From assembly GCA_964627305.1 (NCBI GenBank), contig CAZVHP010000001.1, forward strand, positions 248,001 to 312,000: 64,000 nt of DNA, given 5' to 3'. Below, piece after piece: positions 34,455 through 44,442 of this stretch; position 1 is the first letter of the stretch, and every line of letters starts with the position of its first letter. The DNA comes from WJKG01 sp964627305 (GTDB lineage Bacteria > Zixibacteria > MSB-5A5 > GN15 > FEB-12). A model generated the notes under the pieces. It saw nothing but the letters and a program-made list of their open reading frames with translations. It had not been told where the DNA came from and did not search any database. A program made the position numbers and the translations under genes.

Positions 34455-36146
34455 TCACCCCTTCTTCTGTATCTTGCCCCACGTGTCCCGAAGGCCGACT
34501 GAGCGGTTGAACACCAGTCGCGTCGCACGAGAGTCCTTTTCATCGAGGCTGAAATACCCGTGCCGGAGAAACTGCAGCAGATCCTCATGAGTGGCCTGTG
34601 CCAGACTTGGCTCCACCTTGCAACCGGTCAGGACTGTCAGAGAATCAGGGTTGATATTGGCAGCGAAATCCTCTCCCTCCGGAGCATCAGCGGGGTCGGC
34701 CTTCGTGAACAGATGATCGTACAGTCGCACCTCCGCCTCAACCGCATGTGACGCCGACACCCAGTGCAGGGTGCCCTTGACACGGCGATTGTCCGGGGTG
34801 GTCCCTCCGCGACTTTCAGGATCATACGTGCAGATCAACTCGGTGATGTTGCCCGCTTCGTCTTTTACAACCTCTTTGCAAGTGATGAAGTAGGCGTGCT
34901 TGAGCCGCACTTCGCGTCCCGGCGCCAGGCGGAAGAACTTGCCGGGAGGGTTTTCCATGAAGTCATCGCGCTCGATGTACACCTCGCGAGAAAACGGAAC
35001 CAGCCGCGTGCCGTCGGTGTCATTCTCCGGGTTGTTGATTGCCTCGAAGTGCTCCACCTTGTCCTGCGGGTAGTTCTCGATCGTCACCTTGAGCGGATCG
35101 AGCACGGCCATCACACGACGGGCACGAAGGTTCAGATCCTCACGCAGGCAGTGCTCCAGCAGGGCGATATCGACCACGCTGTCGCGGCGTTTGGCGACAC
35201 CGATGCGGTCGGCGAAGTCCCTAATGGCCTTGGGGGTGTAGCCGCGCCGACGCAAGCCTGATATCGTGGGCATCCGGGGGTCATCCCAGCCGGAGACCAG
35301 GTGCTCGCGAACCAGCTTGAGCAGCTTGCGCTTGCTCATAATGGTGTGCGACAACTCCAGGCGGGCAAACTCGATCTGCTGCGGATGGTGCACCCCCAAC
35401 TGCTCCAGAAACCAGTCATACAATGGGCGGTGATCTTCGAACTCAAGCGTACAGACCGAGTGCGTGATCCCCTCAATCGAATCGCTCTGCCCATGAGCCC
35501 AGTCGTACGTCGGGTAGATGCACCACTTGTCGCCGATCCGATTGTGCCGCGCGGGTAATATGCGGTACATCACCGGATCGCGCATATTGATGTTCGGCGC
35601 CGCCATGTCTATCCTGGCTCGCAATACCCGGGCTCCATCCGGAAACTCACCCTGGCGCATCCGTTCGAACAGGTCCAGATTCTCCACCACCGACCGCTCA
35701 CGATACGGGCTGTTCTTGCCCGGCTCGGTCAAAGTGCCGCGGAACTCGCGTATCTCATCCGCAGTAAGATCGTCGACATACGCCTTGCCGTCTTTGATCA
35801 GCCGAACAGCCCACTCATACAACTGGTCGAAATAATCCGAGGCGTAGTACTCCCGATCTTCCCAGTCAAAACCAAGCCAGCGGATATCGCGCTTGATCGA
35901 TTCGACGTACTCCTCCTCCTCCCTGGTCGGATTGGTGTCATCGAAACGAAGATTGCACTTGCCGCCATAGTCTCTGGCCAGCCCGAAATTGAGACAGATC
36001 GACTTGGCATGACCAATGTGCAGATAGCCATTCGGTTCCGGCGGGAAGCGGGTGTGCACACGGCTGTCATTCTTGCCGGTTTCGAGGTCACGATCAATGA
36101 TGTCGCGGATGAAATTCGATGGAGACTTCACTTCAGAGTCGGTCAT
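34455..36146 (-). CDS. glnS: Glutaminyl-tRNA synthetase
   Basis: GlnRS charges tRNA-Gln directly with glutamine. The 563-residue class I enzyme has RFPPEPNGYLHIGHAKSICL with the HIGH motif, CNLRFDDTNPTREEEEYVES, and the MSKRK form of the KMSKS loop in LSHTIMSKRKLLKL. A C-terminal pair of beta barrels runs to the end. ATG 36146 was chosen at MTDSEVKSPSNF, with GAGGA upstream. GlnRS is absent in many bacteria, which use the Glu-to-Gln amidation route, so its presence with tRNA-Gln in the same window indicates the direct route here. Confidence 0.96.
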   Translation of the reverse strand: MTDSEVKSPSNFIRDIIDRDLETGKNDSRVHTRFPPEPNGYLHIGHAKSICLNFGLARDYGGKCNLRFDDTNPTREEEEYVESIKRDIRWLGFDWEDREYYASDYFDQLYEWAVRLIKDGKAYVDDLTADEIREFRGTLTEPGKNSPYRERSVVENLDLFERMRQGEFPDGARVLRARIDMAAPNINMRDPVMYRILPARHNRIGDKWCIYPTYDWAHGQSDSIEGITHSVCTLEFEDHRPLYDWFLEQLGVHHPQQIEFARLELSHTIMSKRKLLKLVREHLVSGWDDPRMPTISGLRRRGYTPKAIRDFADRIGVAKRRDSVVDIALLEHCLREDLNLRARRVMAVLDPLKVTIENYPQDKVEHFEAINNPENDTDGTRLVPFSREVYIERDDFMENPPGKFFRLAPGREVRLKHAYFITCKEVVKDEAGNITELICTYDPESRGGTTPDNRRVKGTLHWVSASHAVEAEVRLYDHLFTKADPADAPEGEDFAANINPDSLTVLTGCKVEPSLAQATHEDLLQFLRHGYFSLDEKDSRATRLVFNRSVGLRDTWGKIQKKG

Positions 36147-36309
36147 GATTGAGTAGTCCTCACACAAGGTCAGTGGCAAAGTATCGGGTACGCCCGGTTT
36201 CTGCGACTAAACTCTGTATCGGTTGCTCGTTGCGCCGGGCTGAAGGTCGTAATGTACACAAAGCCCCCTCCGGATCAACTAATTATCTTGGCCGCCCAAC
36301 TCCATCCGT

Positions 36310-36338
36310 ACATTTGACAGAGGGCCGACAAATCGGTA
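36310..36338 (+). promoter_or_regulatory. Promoter of the PLP decarboxylase gene
   Basis: A consensus TTGACA (36310-36315) and TACCTT (36333-36338) are separated by 17 bp, about 60 bases before the ATG at 36399. Confidence 0.6.
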
Positions 36339-36398
36339 CCTTCGTGTTTTCGGCCTCGGCCAAGCACCGGGCAGAATGGTCCATCAACAGGAAAGACT

Positions 36399-37814
36399 AT
36401 GAACCGCAAGGACTTCTTTGAAACACTCCTTGGCCTGATCGACCGCTTTGTGTCCGAGAGCGAGCGTGGTTCCACAAGGGTTTCAGACTACCGTGATCCC
36501 GGGACACTCACAGAACTGCTGCGACTTGATCTGCCCACCGTCGGCCGGGGCGAGAGCGAAGTCCTGGCGGCCGCAGATACCTACCTTAATCACTGCGTGC
36601 GGACGGCGCATCCGCAGTTTCTCAATCCGCTGTGGGGCGGCTTCTCACTGCCGGGAGTCGCGGGTGAGCTTCTCAGTGCTGCCAGCAACACGTCCATGTA
36701 TACCTATGAGGTCGCACCGGTCGCAACCCTGATGGAGCAGAAGGTTGTGAGCACCCTGCTGAACATGGCCGGTTTCGGCGACGGTGATGGCATCTTCCTG
36801 ACCGGTGGCAGTAACGCCAACCTCGTCGCCATGCTGGTCGCTCGCCATCATGCATTCCCCGCTGTTCGTACACACGGCTGGAGTCAGTCAGCCGGCCAGT
36901 CTCCAGTTGCCCTCGTGTCGGATCAGGCGCATTATTCGCTTGGTAAGGCAGCCAACGTGCTCGGATTGGGGACCGCCAACGTTATCGAGGTGGCCAGCGA
37001 TGAGTGCGGCTGTATGCGCCCGGACTCGCTTGATCAGGCCATCCGACAGGCAAAACTCGAAGGCCAGACACCGTTCATAGTCACGGCTACCTCCGGCACT
37101 ACGGTCCTGGGCGCATTTGACCCCATTGAGCCGATTGCGGAAATCTGCAGAAAACACGGCATCTGGCTGCACGTCGATGCCGCTATGGGCGGCCCGCTCC
37201 TGTTCAGTGCCCGCCACCGCCACCTGTTGAGAGGACTGAACCGGGCCGACTCTGTCGCATGGGATTTCCACAAACTGCTGGGCCTGCCGCTGACCTGCTC
37301 TGTTATCCTGCTCAACCAACCTCATCGTCTGCAGCCCGCAGTAGGCTCAAGCGACACCGAGTACCTCTTTCATGGCGGTCGGGACAGTCGGTTCGACCTC
37401 GGCGAAAAGTCGCTCCAGTGCGGCCGACGGGTCGATATCCTCAAGCTCTGGCTGGCCTGGCAGTATCACGGGACCGATGGCTGGCAGCGCCACATTGATC
37501 ATCTCATCGACCTTGCTGCCTATGCTGAATCTCGGGTCAACGAATCAGACCTCCTCGCTTTGGCAGCCCCCCGGCAATCGGTGTCCGTCTGCTTTCAGGT
37601 CAAACCTCCCACGGGAACGAGTGTCAACGATTTCACTGTGGCCGTCCGTGAAAGACTCCATCGGACCGGTCGTGTTCTCGTGAACTATGCTCGTCTCAAA
37701 GATAGTCGTACCGTTATTCGGCTGGTCGTGGCCAACGGTGCTGCCACGACCGCAGATATCGACAGATTTTTCGACCAGCTCAGCACGACGGTGGCCGAAT
37801 TGTCAACACACTGA
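36399..37814 (+). CDS. PLP-dependent group II amino acid decarboxylase
   Basis: The 471-residue protein belongs to the family of glutamate, 2,4-diaminobutyrate, aspartate and cysteine sulfinate decarboxylases. It has HPQFLNPLWGGF, FLTGGSNANLVAM, DQAHYSLGKAANVLGLG, the PLP aspartate in WLHVDAAMGGPLL, and the PLP lysine in DSVAWDFHKLLGLPL, where the usual N-P-H-K is D-F-H-K. The C-terminal half has RRVDILKLWLAWQYHG. The exact substrate cannot be set; the closest in style are glutamate/aspartate-type and sulfinoalanine-type enzymes. It stands alone between glnS and the efflux operon. Confidence 0.82.
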   Translation: MNRKDFFETLLGLIDRFVSESERGSTRVSDYRDPGTLTELLRLDLPTVGRGESEVLAAADTYLNHCVRTAHPQFLNPLWGGFSLPGVAGELLSAASNTSMYTYEVAPVATLMEQKVVSTLLNMAGFGDGDGIFLTGGSNANLVAMLVARHHAFPAVRTHGWSQSAGQSPVALVSDQAHYSLGKAANVLGLGTANVIEVASDECGCMRPDSLDQAIRQAKLEGQTPFIVTATSGTTVLGAFDPIEPIAEICRKHGIWLHVDAAMGGPLLFSARHRHLLRGLNRADSVAWDFHKLLGLPLTCSVILLNQPHRLQPAVGSSDTEYLFHGGRDSRFDLGEKSLQCGRRVDILKLWLAWQYHGTDGWQRHIDHLIDLAAYAESRVNESDLLALAAPRQSVSVCFQVKPPTGTSVNDFTVAVRERLHRTGRVLVNYARLKDSRTVIRLVVANGAATTADIDRFFDQLSTTVAELSTH

Positions 37815-37890
37815 GCACTCTGCCGTACTCACAAGAGATTCCGGCGCCATCAGAAACTTGATGGCCGGTGCCGATGTTACGGGAGGTTAG

Positions 37891-37911
37891 TTGCGAATGA
37901 AACAATTGCAA
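37891..37911. promoter_or_regulatory. Likely MarR operator
   Basis: TTGCGAATG-AAA-CAATTGCAA is an imperfect 21-bp palindrome (7 of 9 matched). It lies 11 bases before the TTG start of the marR gene and over the likely -35/-10 region (TTGCGA, 18 bp, TAACTA). Size and position suit autorepression by a MarR dimer. Confidence 0.5.
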
Positions 37912-37921
37912 GTGTAACTAT

Positions 37922-38437
37922 TTGGACAACAGAAGAACCAAAGAGACTGAGCCTCAACTCGACCCGCGAGACTTCCTTCCTCGGTTGATTGGCATGACTG
38001 CGGTCGCCTGGCAGCGCCGCCTCAACGATGTTTTTGCCGAGGCAGGTGTCAACATAGTGCTGGAGCAATGGATCATCCTCGTGAACCTCTTCTACCACAA
38101 TGACGTCGTTCAGGGCAGTCTGGCGAATATGCTCATGCGGGACAAGAGCTTCATGACGCGGATCGTCGATGACCTCGAGGGCAGAGAACTCGTGCAAAGA
38201 CGACGTGACCCTGCGGACCGTCGTCGCTGGCGAATTCACCTGACCGACAGAGGCCGTCGGTTTGTCAAGCCGGTATTGGACATCGTGATCCGGACGAGCC
38301 ACTTGGCCCAGTCCGGGCTTGCCAATGAGAAGCTGGATTGCACGCGGGAGGTGCTGCGGCATATGTTCAGGAACCTCACCGGCTATTCTGTGGAAAGCTG
38401 CTGGGGGAAGGTTGAGGAAGATCAGAATCCCGATTGA
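37922..38437 (+). CDS. MarR family transcriptional regulator
   Basis: The 171-residue protein has the MarR winged helix: QWIILVNLFYHNDVVQGSLANML (helices 3-4), then RDKSFMTRIVDDLEGRELVQRRRDPADRRRWRIHL cut over the recognition helix and wing, which carries the D-x-R-R pattern. The only in-frame start that keeps helix 1 is TTG 37922, and no ribosome site precedes it, so translation may be leaderless or weak. It lies directly upstream of an RND efflux operon, so it probably represses both itself and the pump. The ligand is unknown. Confidence 0.87.
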   Translation: MDNRRTKETEPQLDPRDFLPRLIGMTAVAWQRRLNDVFAEAGVNIVLEQWIILVNLFYHNDVVQGSLANMLMRDKSFMTRIVDDLEGRELVQRRRDPADRRRWRIHLTDRGRRFVKPVLDIVIRTSHLAQSGLANEKLDCTREVLRHMFRNLTGYSVESCWGKVEEDQNPD

Positions 38438-38547
38438 AGAACCAGCCGGCGGAACATATCCGGGCCAATGGATATTGATGGATATTGTAGATTTGACTAA
38501 TCGACTATTGCTGAGTGATGGCCTCCCTGGAATGGGGCTGCCTGAGC

Positions 38548-38556
38548 TGGTACAAT
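38548..38556 (+). promoter_or_regulatory. Extended -10 promoter candidate for the efflux operon
   Basis: TGG-TACAAT is an extended -10 element 28 bases before the adaptor start. The -35 region is poor, which would fit a regulated promoter. It may be only a chance match. Confidence 0.35.
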
Positions 38557-38583
38557 ACGCAAGCAATGACTGCGAGGTAATAC

Positions 38584-39828
38584 ATGGCAGACGGTCCGAC
38601 AACATCGACATCCCCGACCCCACAACCGAGCTCCGCGTCGTCTCCGCCAGGGGGTGGCGACCCCGGAGCGGGGGAGAGTGGTATGCGTAAGTACCTGAAA
38701 TTCATCATCCCTGTTGCAATTTTGGTTATCGGCTTCGTGGTGATGAATCTTCTGCTGGGTATGCGCGAGCAGCCCCAGCGTCGTACGCCGCAGCCGCGCC
38801 CGCGTATTGTTGCAACCGAGGTCGTGCGGTTAGTTCCTGTGCCGTCGCAGATCATCGCCTACGGCCGCGTACAAAGCGCCGAACCGGTGGATCTGTACAG
38901 CGAGGTGGCCGGAACGCTGATGCCCGGAGATGTCCCCTTCAAACCGGCCCAGACCTTCTCGAGAGGTGATCTGCTGGTTCGGATAGACGATCGACAGGCA
39001 CGACTCGATCTCAACTCATCGAAAGCCAGCCTGCTGACTGCCTTGGCGCAGGTACTTCCTGAAATTCGGGTCGATTTTCCCGATGAGTATCAACTCTGGC
39101 AGGACTACTTCGACAGCATCGAGTTTGACCAACCCCTGCCGCCGCTGCCGGAGACGGAGAACCAGCGGATCAAGCTGTTCCTTTCACGCTTCAATGTGTA
39201 CCAGCTCTACTTCCGCATTCGCGATCAGGAGATCAGGCTGGAAAAACACGCCTTCAGGGCGCCCTTCGACGGCTCCATTGTCTCAGCTGACCTGCGAATC
39301 GGTTCGATCGCACGCAGCGGCACGAAACTCGGCGAGCTTATCAGCCTTGAGGACCTTGAGGTCGAAGTCCCGGTTCCCGCTCGCGATATCCAGTGGATAG
39401 ATTTCACCAAACCGGTGCGTCTGGTATCCGATGAAATCTCCGGAGAATGGAGTGGCGGGATCGCCAGAGTCGGTTCCGACATTGACACCCGCACCCAGGC
39501 GGTCAGCATATTCATCGAGATCGATCCCGGCACGCAGGGTGCGCCGCTCAATGGCGTCTTCATGCAGGCGCAGATACCGGGTATTATCATCGACCGGGCG
39601 CTGTCCATACCGCGACGGGCTCTGTACGATCAGCAGTATGTCTACCTCATAAGAAACGGGCAACTCGAAAGGCAACAGGTAAGCATTGCCCGTCTGGAGA
39701 CAGAGGACGCCATCATCAACGGTGGGCTGAATGACGGCGATACTCTCGTGACCGACGTTCTGCAGGGAGTTGCCCCGGGCATGCCTGCCCAATCTCGCGG
39801 GACCGTAACCGGTGTGGAGACCAACTGA
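38584..39828 (+). CDS. RND efflux periplasmic adaptor (membrane fusion protein)
   Basis: The 414-residue protein has a Gly/Pro/Ser-rich cytosolic start and one membrane span (about 38-60, IIPVAILVIGFVVMNLLLGM). The biotinyl-lipoyl and beta-barrel domains typical of AcrA follow (SAEPVDLYSEVAGTLMPGDV, HAFRAPFDGSIVSADLRIGS). The helical hairpin is short. It bridges the inner membrane pump and the outer channel. The start is ATG 38584 after GAGGT. Its TGA overlaps the pump ATG, so adaptor and pump are coupled. Confidence 0.9.
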   Translation: MADGPTTSTSPTPQPSSASSPPGGGDPGAGESGMRKYLKFIIPVAILVIGFVVMNLLLGMREQPQRRTPQPRPRIVATEVVRLVPVPSQIIAYGRVQSAEPVDLYSEVAGTLMPGDVPFKPAQTFSRGDLLVRIDDRQARLDLNSSKASLLTALAQVLPEIRVDFPDEYQLWQDYFDSIEFDQPLPPLPETENQRIKLFLSRFNVYQLYFRIRDQEIRLEKHAFRAPFDGSIVSADLRIGSIARSGTKLGELISLEDLEVEVPVPARDIQWIDFTKPVRLVSDEISGEWSGGIARVGSDIDTRTQAVSIFIEIDPGTQGAPLNGVFMQAQIPGIIIDRALSIPRRALYDQQYVYLIRNGQLERQQVSIARLETEDAIINGGLNDGDTLVTDVLQGVAPGMPAQSRGTVTGVETN

Positions 39829-42800
39829 TGCGTAGGGTCACAGCATTCATGATCCGTTACCCCGTCTGGGTAACAGTGCTTCTGTTCGGGATCGTCGCCT
39901 TTGGCCTGATCAGCCTGTCACAGCTCAGATACTCCTTCTTTCCTGAGATCGAGCCTGACATCATTCAGGTGCAGGTTGTCTACCCCGGTGCTTCTCCCGA
40001 GGAGGTCGCCGAGGGTGTGGTGCTCAAGATCGAGGAGAATATCGATGGGCTGGAGGGAGTTGAGCGCATCACGTCGGTCTCTCGCGAGAACATGGGCACT
40101 GTCACGGTCGAAGTACTCAAGGGGGCCGATATTGAGTTGGTGCTCGCCGATGTCAAGAACGCCGTCGACCGTATCAATTCATTCCCCGTCGATGCCGAGA
40201 AGCCCGTGATTTTCAAGCAGCTGTTTCGCACGCGGTCGCTGTCTATTGTCCTGTTCGGCAAGGCTGACTTGTACAACCTGAAACACATCGCCGAGGCCTT
40301 CCGCGACGACCTTCTGGCCGATCCCGGAATCTCACAGGTGAGCATCGAGGGCCTGCCGGCGCTGGAGATCTCAATCGAGGTCTCCGAGGAACGCCTCCGC
40401 CGCTACCAACTGACTTTTGCCGAGGTTGCCCGCGCCGTAGCTGCAGCCAATGTCAATATCTCCGGCGGTAAGTTTGAAACCGTCGATGAAGAAATCCTCA
40501 TCCGCTCCTGGGGACGCGACTATAACGCCCAGGGATTTCTTGATATCCCCGTCAGGGGAAACGCTGACGGTACCGTCGTTCTGCTGAAGGATGTTGCCGA
40601 CATTCACGAGAAGTGGGAAGACAATCCGAGTAAGAGGTATTACAACGGTCAGCCCGCTGTCATACTCAATGTCGACCAAACCGGCAACGAGGACATCCTG
40701 GCCATCGCCGAGAAAGCCAAGGCTGTCCTTGCTGAGTTCAACGATTCCCACCAGTCGGTACAGGGAGTGGTGCTTGATGACCGAACGGTCCCGCTGACAC
40801 AAAGGCTTGAGCTGCTGATCAAGAACGGACTGATCGGCCTGCTGCTGATCATCATTGCACTTGGGCTCTTCCTCAATCTGCGATTGTCATTCTGGGTGGC
40901 GATCAGCATTCCCTTCTCATTCGCGGGTATGTTCATCATCGCCAATTTCGCCGGAATCACAGTCAACGTCATTTCGCTGTTCGGTATGATCATCGTGGTC
41001 GGTATTCTCGTCGATGACGCCATTGTTGTGGCCGAGAACATCTACGCCCAATATGAGAAGGGCAAACCCGCCTTCAGGGCGGCCATCGACGGCACCATGG
41101 AGGTTATCGCGCCCGTAACAACCTCTGTCTTGACGACAGCTATAGCCTTCATGCCGTTCTTTTTCCTTGATGCCATGCTCGGGAAGTTCATCTGGCACAT
41201 GGCGCTGGTGGTGATCGCCTCGCTGATCTTCTCGCTGATAGAGGCCTTCTTCATCCTGCCGTCTCATCTGGCACATTCGCGCGGGTTACGTTCGCATACC
41301 GATGACTCCGGGATCCGAAGGCGGCTTGATGGCCTGTTCCGATATCTTGCGGACAACATATACGGCCCCTCCCTGAGATTTGCCCTGCGCCACAAGTGGA
41401 TTACGGTAGTCACTCCGGTGGCCCTCGTGATGCTCACTGTCGGTTTGATCGGCGGTGGGCTGATTGGCGTGACTTTCTTCCCCTTCATTGACGGGGATAC
41501 TGTTCCCATCAACGTCTCACTGACTTCCGGTCGTCAGGAAGCCGACACTGATTCGTTGCTCGCCCGCATAGAAACGGCCGTCTGGGAGGTGGGCGAGCAA
41601 CTTAAGACTGAACGGCCGGATGGCCGTGATGTTGTCCTCGGTGTGCAACGCGACATCGGAAGCAATGACTTTGGTGAATCCGGCAGCCACACCGGTCGAT
41701 TGACTGTCCAACTGCTCGATGGCGAGATCAGGGATATGGAGTCCGTCGTCATTGCCAACCGTATCCGCGAGGCCGTGGGGCCGCTTCCCGAGGCCAACAA
41801 TATCACCTTCGGCGAAGTCTCCCGCTTTGGCAAACCGGTGTCAATCAGCCTTCTTTCGAATAATCGTGAGCAACTGGAACAAGCCCGGGATATGCTTCTG
41901 ACGGAGCTTGAGAATTTCAGCAGTCTCAAAGACGTTACGACCACTGATCAGGAGGGGCGACGCGAGTTGGACATCAGGCTCAAACCGCGTGCCCACGCCC
42001 TCGGATTGACCCTTCAGGATGTGGTCGGTCAGGTACGCCAGGGGTTCTTCGGTCAGGAGATCCAGCGCATTCAGCGCGGTCGCGACGAGATCAGGGTGTG
42101 GGTGCGCTACCCGGATTCTGATCGCGCCGCCCTCGGGTTTCTCGACCGTATGCGAGTTCGCACCCCCTCAGGTGGCGAGTATCCTTTCAGCGAGTTGGCT
42201 ACCTATACTATTGACCGCGGCGTGACCAAGATAAGTCATCTCGATCGTCAGCGCGAAGTCAAGGTCGAAGCCGCCCAGGCCAATATCACTGATGATCTTC
42301 CCCCCATTCTCAACGAGATCGAGTTTGCGGTCCTGCCTCCCATTCTGGCCCAGAATCCTTCGGTGCGCTACTCGTTCGAGGGACAATCCCGGTCTCAGGC
42401 GAAGATCGCTGCTTCTATGCGTAAGGCCTTTCCGATCGCGCTGATTGGTATGTTCATCCTCGTGGTTCTCGTCTTCCGCTCCTATGCTCAGGCGTTCATG
42501 ATTTTCGGCCTGATTCCGATAGGAGTCCTCGGCGCCATCTGGGGACACGGAATACAGGGATTGCAATTGAACATGCTCTCGCTCTTTGGAATCATTGCAT
42601 TGTCAGGGATCATAATCAACAGCAGCATTGTCTTCATCCATCAGATCAACCACAACCTGCGCGACCGCATGCCCGTCGCCGAGGCCGTCTACGCTGCCGG
42701 TTTAGCGCGTCTGCGACCGATAATGCTGACGACGTTGACAACCGCCCTCGGCCTCGCGCCGCTCATCCTGGAGACCAGCCGTCAGGCCCAGTTCCTGATC

Positions 42801-42989
42801 CCAATGGCGGTCTCAGTGGCCTATGGCCTCATATTCGGCACATTCATTCTTCTGGTCATTCTGCCGGCGAGCTTCCTGGTCTTCAATGCCATCCGAGTCA
42901 GGGTCAGCGAGCTGTTTACCGGCAAGCGGGTTTCATCAGAGGAGGTCGAACCCGCCGTACAGGAGCTTCAAACCATGGCGACGGATTAA
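39828..42989 (+). CDS. RND family efflux pump, inner membrane subunit
   Basis: This is a 1053-residue proton-driven exporter of the AcrB/MdtBC superfamily with 12 spans. It has an N-terminal MIRYPVWVTVLLFGIVAFG span, PDIIQVQVVYPGASPEEV in the first porter domain, and the span-4 motif GILVDDAIVVAENIYAQYEKG with the D-D pair for proton relay. A second repeat ends in LSGIIINSSIVFIHQINHNL and TTALGLAPLIL. It is of the kind labelled efflux RND transporter permease in environmental genomes. The pump cargo is unknown. Confidence 0.93.
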   Translation: MRRVTAFMIRYPVWVTVLLFGIVAFGLISLSQLRYSFFPEIEPDIIQVQVVYPGASPEEVAEGVVLKIEENIDGLEGVERITSVSRENMGTVTVEVLKGADIELVLADVKNAVDRINSFPVDAEKPVIFKQLFRTRSLSIVLFGKADLYNLKHIAEAFRDDLLADPGISQVSIEGLPALEISIEVSEERLRRYQLTFAEVARAVAAANVNISGGKFETVDEEILIRSWGRDYNAQGFLDIPVRGNADGTVVLLKDVADIHEKWEDNPSKRYYNGQPAVILNVDQTGNEDILAIAEKAKAVLAEFNDSHQSVQGVVLDDRTVPLTQRLELLIKNGLIGLLLIIIALGLFLNLRLSFWVAISIPFSFAGMFIIANFAGITVNVISLFGMIIVVGILVDDAIVVAENIYAQYEKGKPAFRAAIDGTMEVIAPVTTSVLTTAIAFMPFFFLDAMLGKFIWHMALVVIASLIFSLIEAFFILPSHLAHSRGLRSHTDDSGIRRRLDGLFRYLADNIYGPSLRFALRHKWITVVTPVALVMLTVGLIGGGLIGVTFFPFIDGDTVPINVSLTSGRQEADTDSLLARIETAVWEVGEQLKTERPDGRDVVLGVQRDIGSNDFGESGSHTGRLTVQLLDGEIRDMESVVIANRIREAVGPLPEANNITFGEVSRFGKPVSISLLSNNREQLEQARDMLLTELENFSSLKDVTTTDQEGRRELDIRLKPRAHALGLTLQDVVGQVRQGFFGQEIQRIQRGRDEIRVWVRYPDSDRAALGFLDRMRVRTPSGGEYPFSELATYTIDRGVTKISHLDRQREVKVEAAQANITDDLPPILNEIEFAVLPPILAQNPSVRYSFEGQSRSQAKIAASMRKAFPIALIGMFILVVLVFRSYAQAFMIFGLIPIGVLGAIWGHGIQGLQLNMLSLFGIIALSGIIINSSIVFIHQINHNLRDRMPVAEAVYAAGLARLRPIMLTTLTTALGLAPLILETSRQAQFLIPMAVSVAYGLIFGTFILLVILPASFLVFNAIRVRVSELFTGKRVSSEEVEPAVQELQTMATD

Positions 42990-43002
42990 GGAGGTGACCA
43001 AA

Positions 43003-44325
43003 GTGATTCGACATGCAGTGTTTCTGGTCATGATTCTCGTCGTTGGCAGCTACGCCGACGCGACGTCCGCGCAGCTCCTGACCGTCGAGGAGGCTATCCG
43101 CGTCGGTTTGAAGAACAACTATGCCATACAGATTGCCCGGAACGCTGCTGAGAGCGCCGGCAAGCAGCGGGCACTCGGAAGGGCCGAGTTCATGCCGACA
43201 GTGGATGCCAACGCCGGCTACAATCTGAGCAGCGAGGACGTGGAAACGAACAGCCCGTTCTCTTTCGGCAACTCTGACGCCGAGAACTGGTCAGCCTCGG
43301 CGGCGCTCAACTGGACTGTCTTCGATGGCTTCCGCATGTTCGCCGAAAGGAGCCGCTTCGAAAACCTGGCTCGGCTTGGCGAGACTCAGGCGCGGCAAAC
43401 CATTGAGAACGCCGTTGTCGCCATCATGCGCGCTTACTTCAATGTCGTGCAGCAGGAGCAGTTGCTGCATGTATTCAGGCAGTCGCGCGACATTTCGAAG
43501 ACGCGTCTGGAAAAGGAAGAGCTTCGCAGCGAACTTGGCGGGGCATCATCCACCGATCTGCTCAACGCCCGCGTGGCCTTCAATGCGGATCAGGCCGCGT
43601 TCCTGACGCAGCAACTCCAGGTAACCATTGCCCGCGAGAATCTCAATACACTGCTGGGACGGGAGCCCGGTGTCGATTTCGAAGTTACGCCAGAGTTCGA
43701 GGTGCCGGCACTCGAACGCGATGTAGATCAGATTCTCCGACAGGCCGAGTATCGCAACACTGCCCTCGCAGCAGCCGCCCATCAGAAAGCCATCGCCGAG
43801 AAACAGGTAACGACCGCAAGCTCCCGGTTTCTGCCGAAGGTGTCACTGAATGCCTCGGCCAGCTATACGGATCGTACCGTCGCGTCCGACCGGGAAGACT
43901 TCACGAATGATATCACTACTCAGACCACGACCTACGGAGTGGGGCTGCAGTTGTCCTTGAATGTTTTCAACGGCTTCCGCGATGGTGTTGCCGTTCAGCA
44001 GGCACGGATCGAAGCTAACAATCGCACCCTGGCCCTGCGCGATGCCCACAACCAGCTCGCCGGACAGGTGAGCCAGGCGATCAAGACCTTCCGACAGCGG
44101 TTGGAGCTGGTCGAACTCGAGACACAGAACGTCGAAGCCGCTCAACGCAACCTTGAACTCATGCAGGATCGGTACCGCCTCGGATCTGCTACCTCGCTTG
44201 AGTTTCGTGATGCTCAGGTTAGCCTGAACCGTGCCCTCAACGCGCTGATTGTCGCCCGCTATCAGGCGCGGATCAGCCGCCTTGAGCTGGACCGACTGAC
44301 CGGCGATATTCGGATCGAACACTGA
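43003..44325 (+). CDS. TolC family outer membrane channel
   Basis: The 440-residue protein has a signal peptide (about 1-24, AVFLVMILVVGSYADATSAQ) and two outer membrane efflux repeats: LTVEEAIRVGLKNNYAIQIARN with long helices, then KQVTTASSRFLPKVSLNAS. It forms the exit duct for the pump encoded before it. GTG 43003 was chosen because an ideal ribosome site, AAGGAGGTGA, lies just upstream; the longer open frame overlaps the pump gene. It closes the marR-adaptor-pump-channel set. Confidence 0.9.
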   Translation: MIRHAVFLVMILVVGSYADATSAQLLTVEEAIRVGLKNNYAIQIARNAAESAGKQRALGRAEFMPTVDANAGYNLSSEDVETNSPFSFGNSDAENWSASAALNWTVFDGFRMFAERSRFENLARLGETQARQTIENAVVAIMRAYFNVVQQEQLLHVFRQSRDISKTRLEKEELRSELGGASSTDLLNARVAFNADQAAFLTQQLQVTIARENLNTLLGREPGVDFEVTPEFEVPALERDVDQILRQAEYRNTALAAAAHQKAIAEKQVTTASSRFLPKVSLNASASYTDRTVASDREDFTNDITTQTTTYGVGLQLSLNVFNGFRDGVAVQQARIEANNRTLALRDAHNQLAGQVSQAIKTFRQRLELVELETQNVEAAQRNLELMQDRYRLGSATSLEFRDAQVSLNRALNALIVARYQARISRLELDRLTGDIRIEH

Positions 44326-44442
44326 TGCCATCCGCATGAATCCGTCTTGGCGTCACCGCAGGTGTGTCCGCAGGACTGAGTTCACACGGATGTGGGCTGC
44401 ATACAATAGGGAGAGGTGGGCACCGGCGAGACGAGAGGCTGC

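Noticed and set aside
37841..37873. Hairpin GCCATCA/TGATGGC after the PLP decarboxylase gene.
   Set aside because: There is no U tract on either side, so a terminator cannot be claimed.
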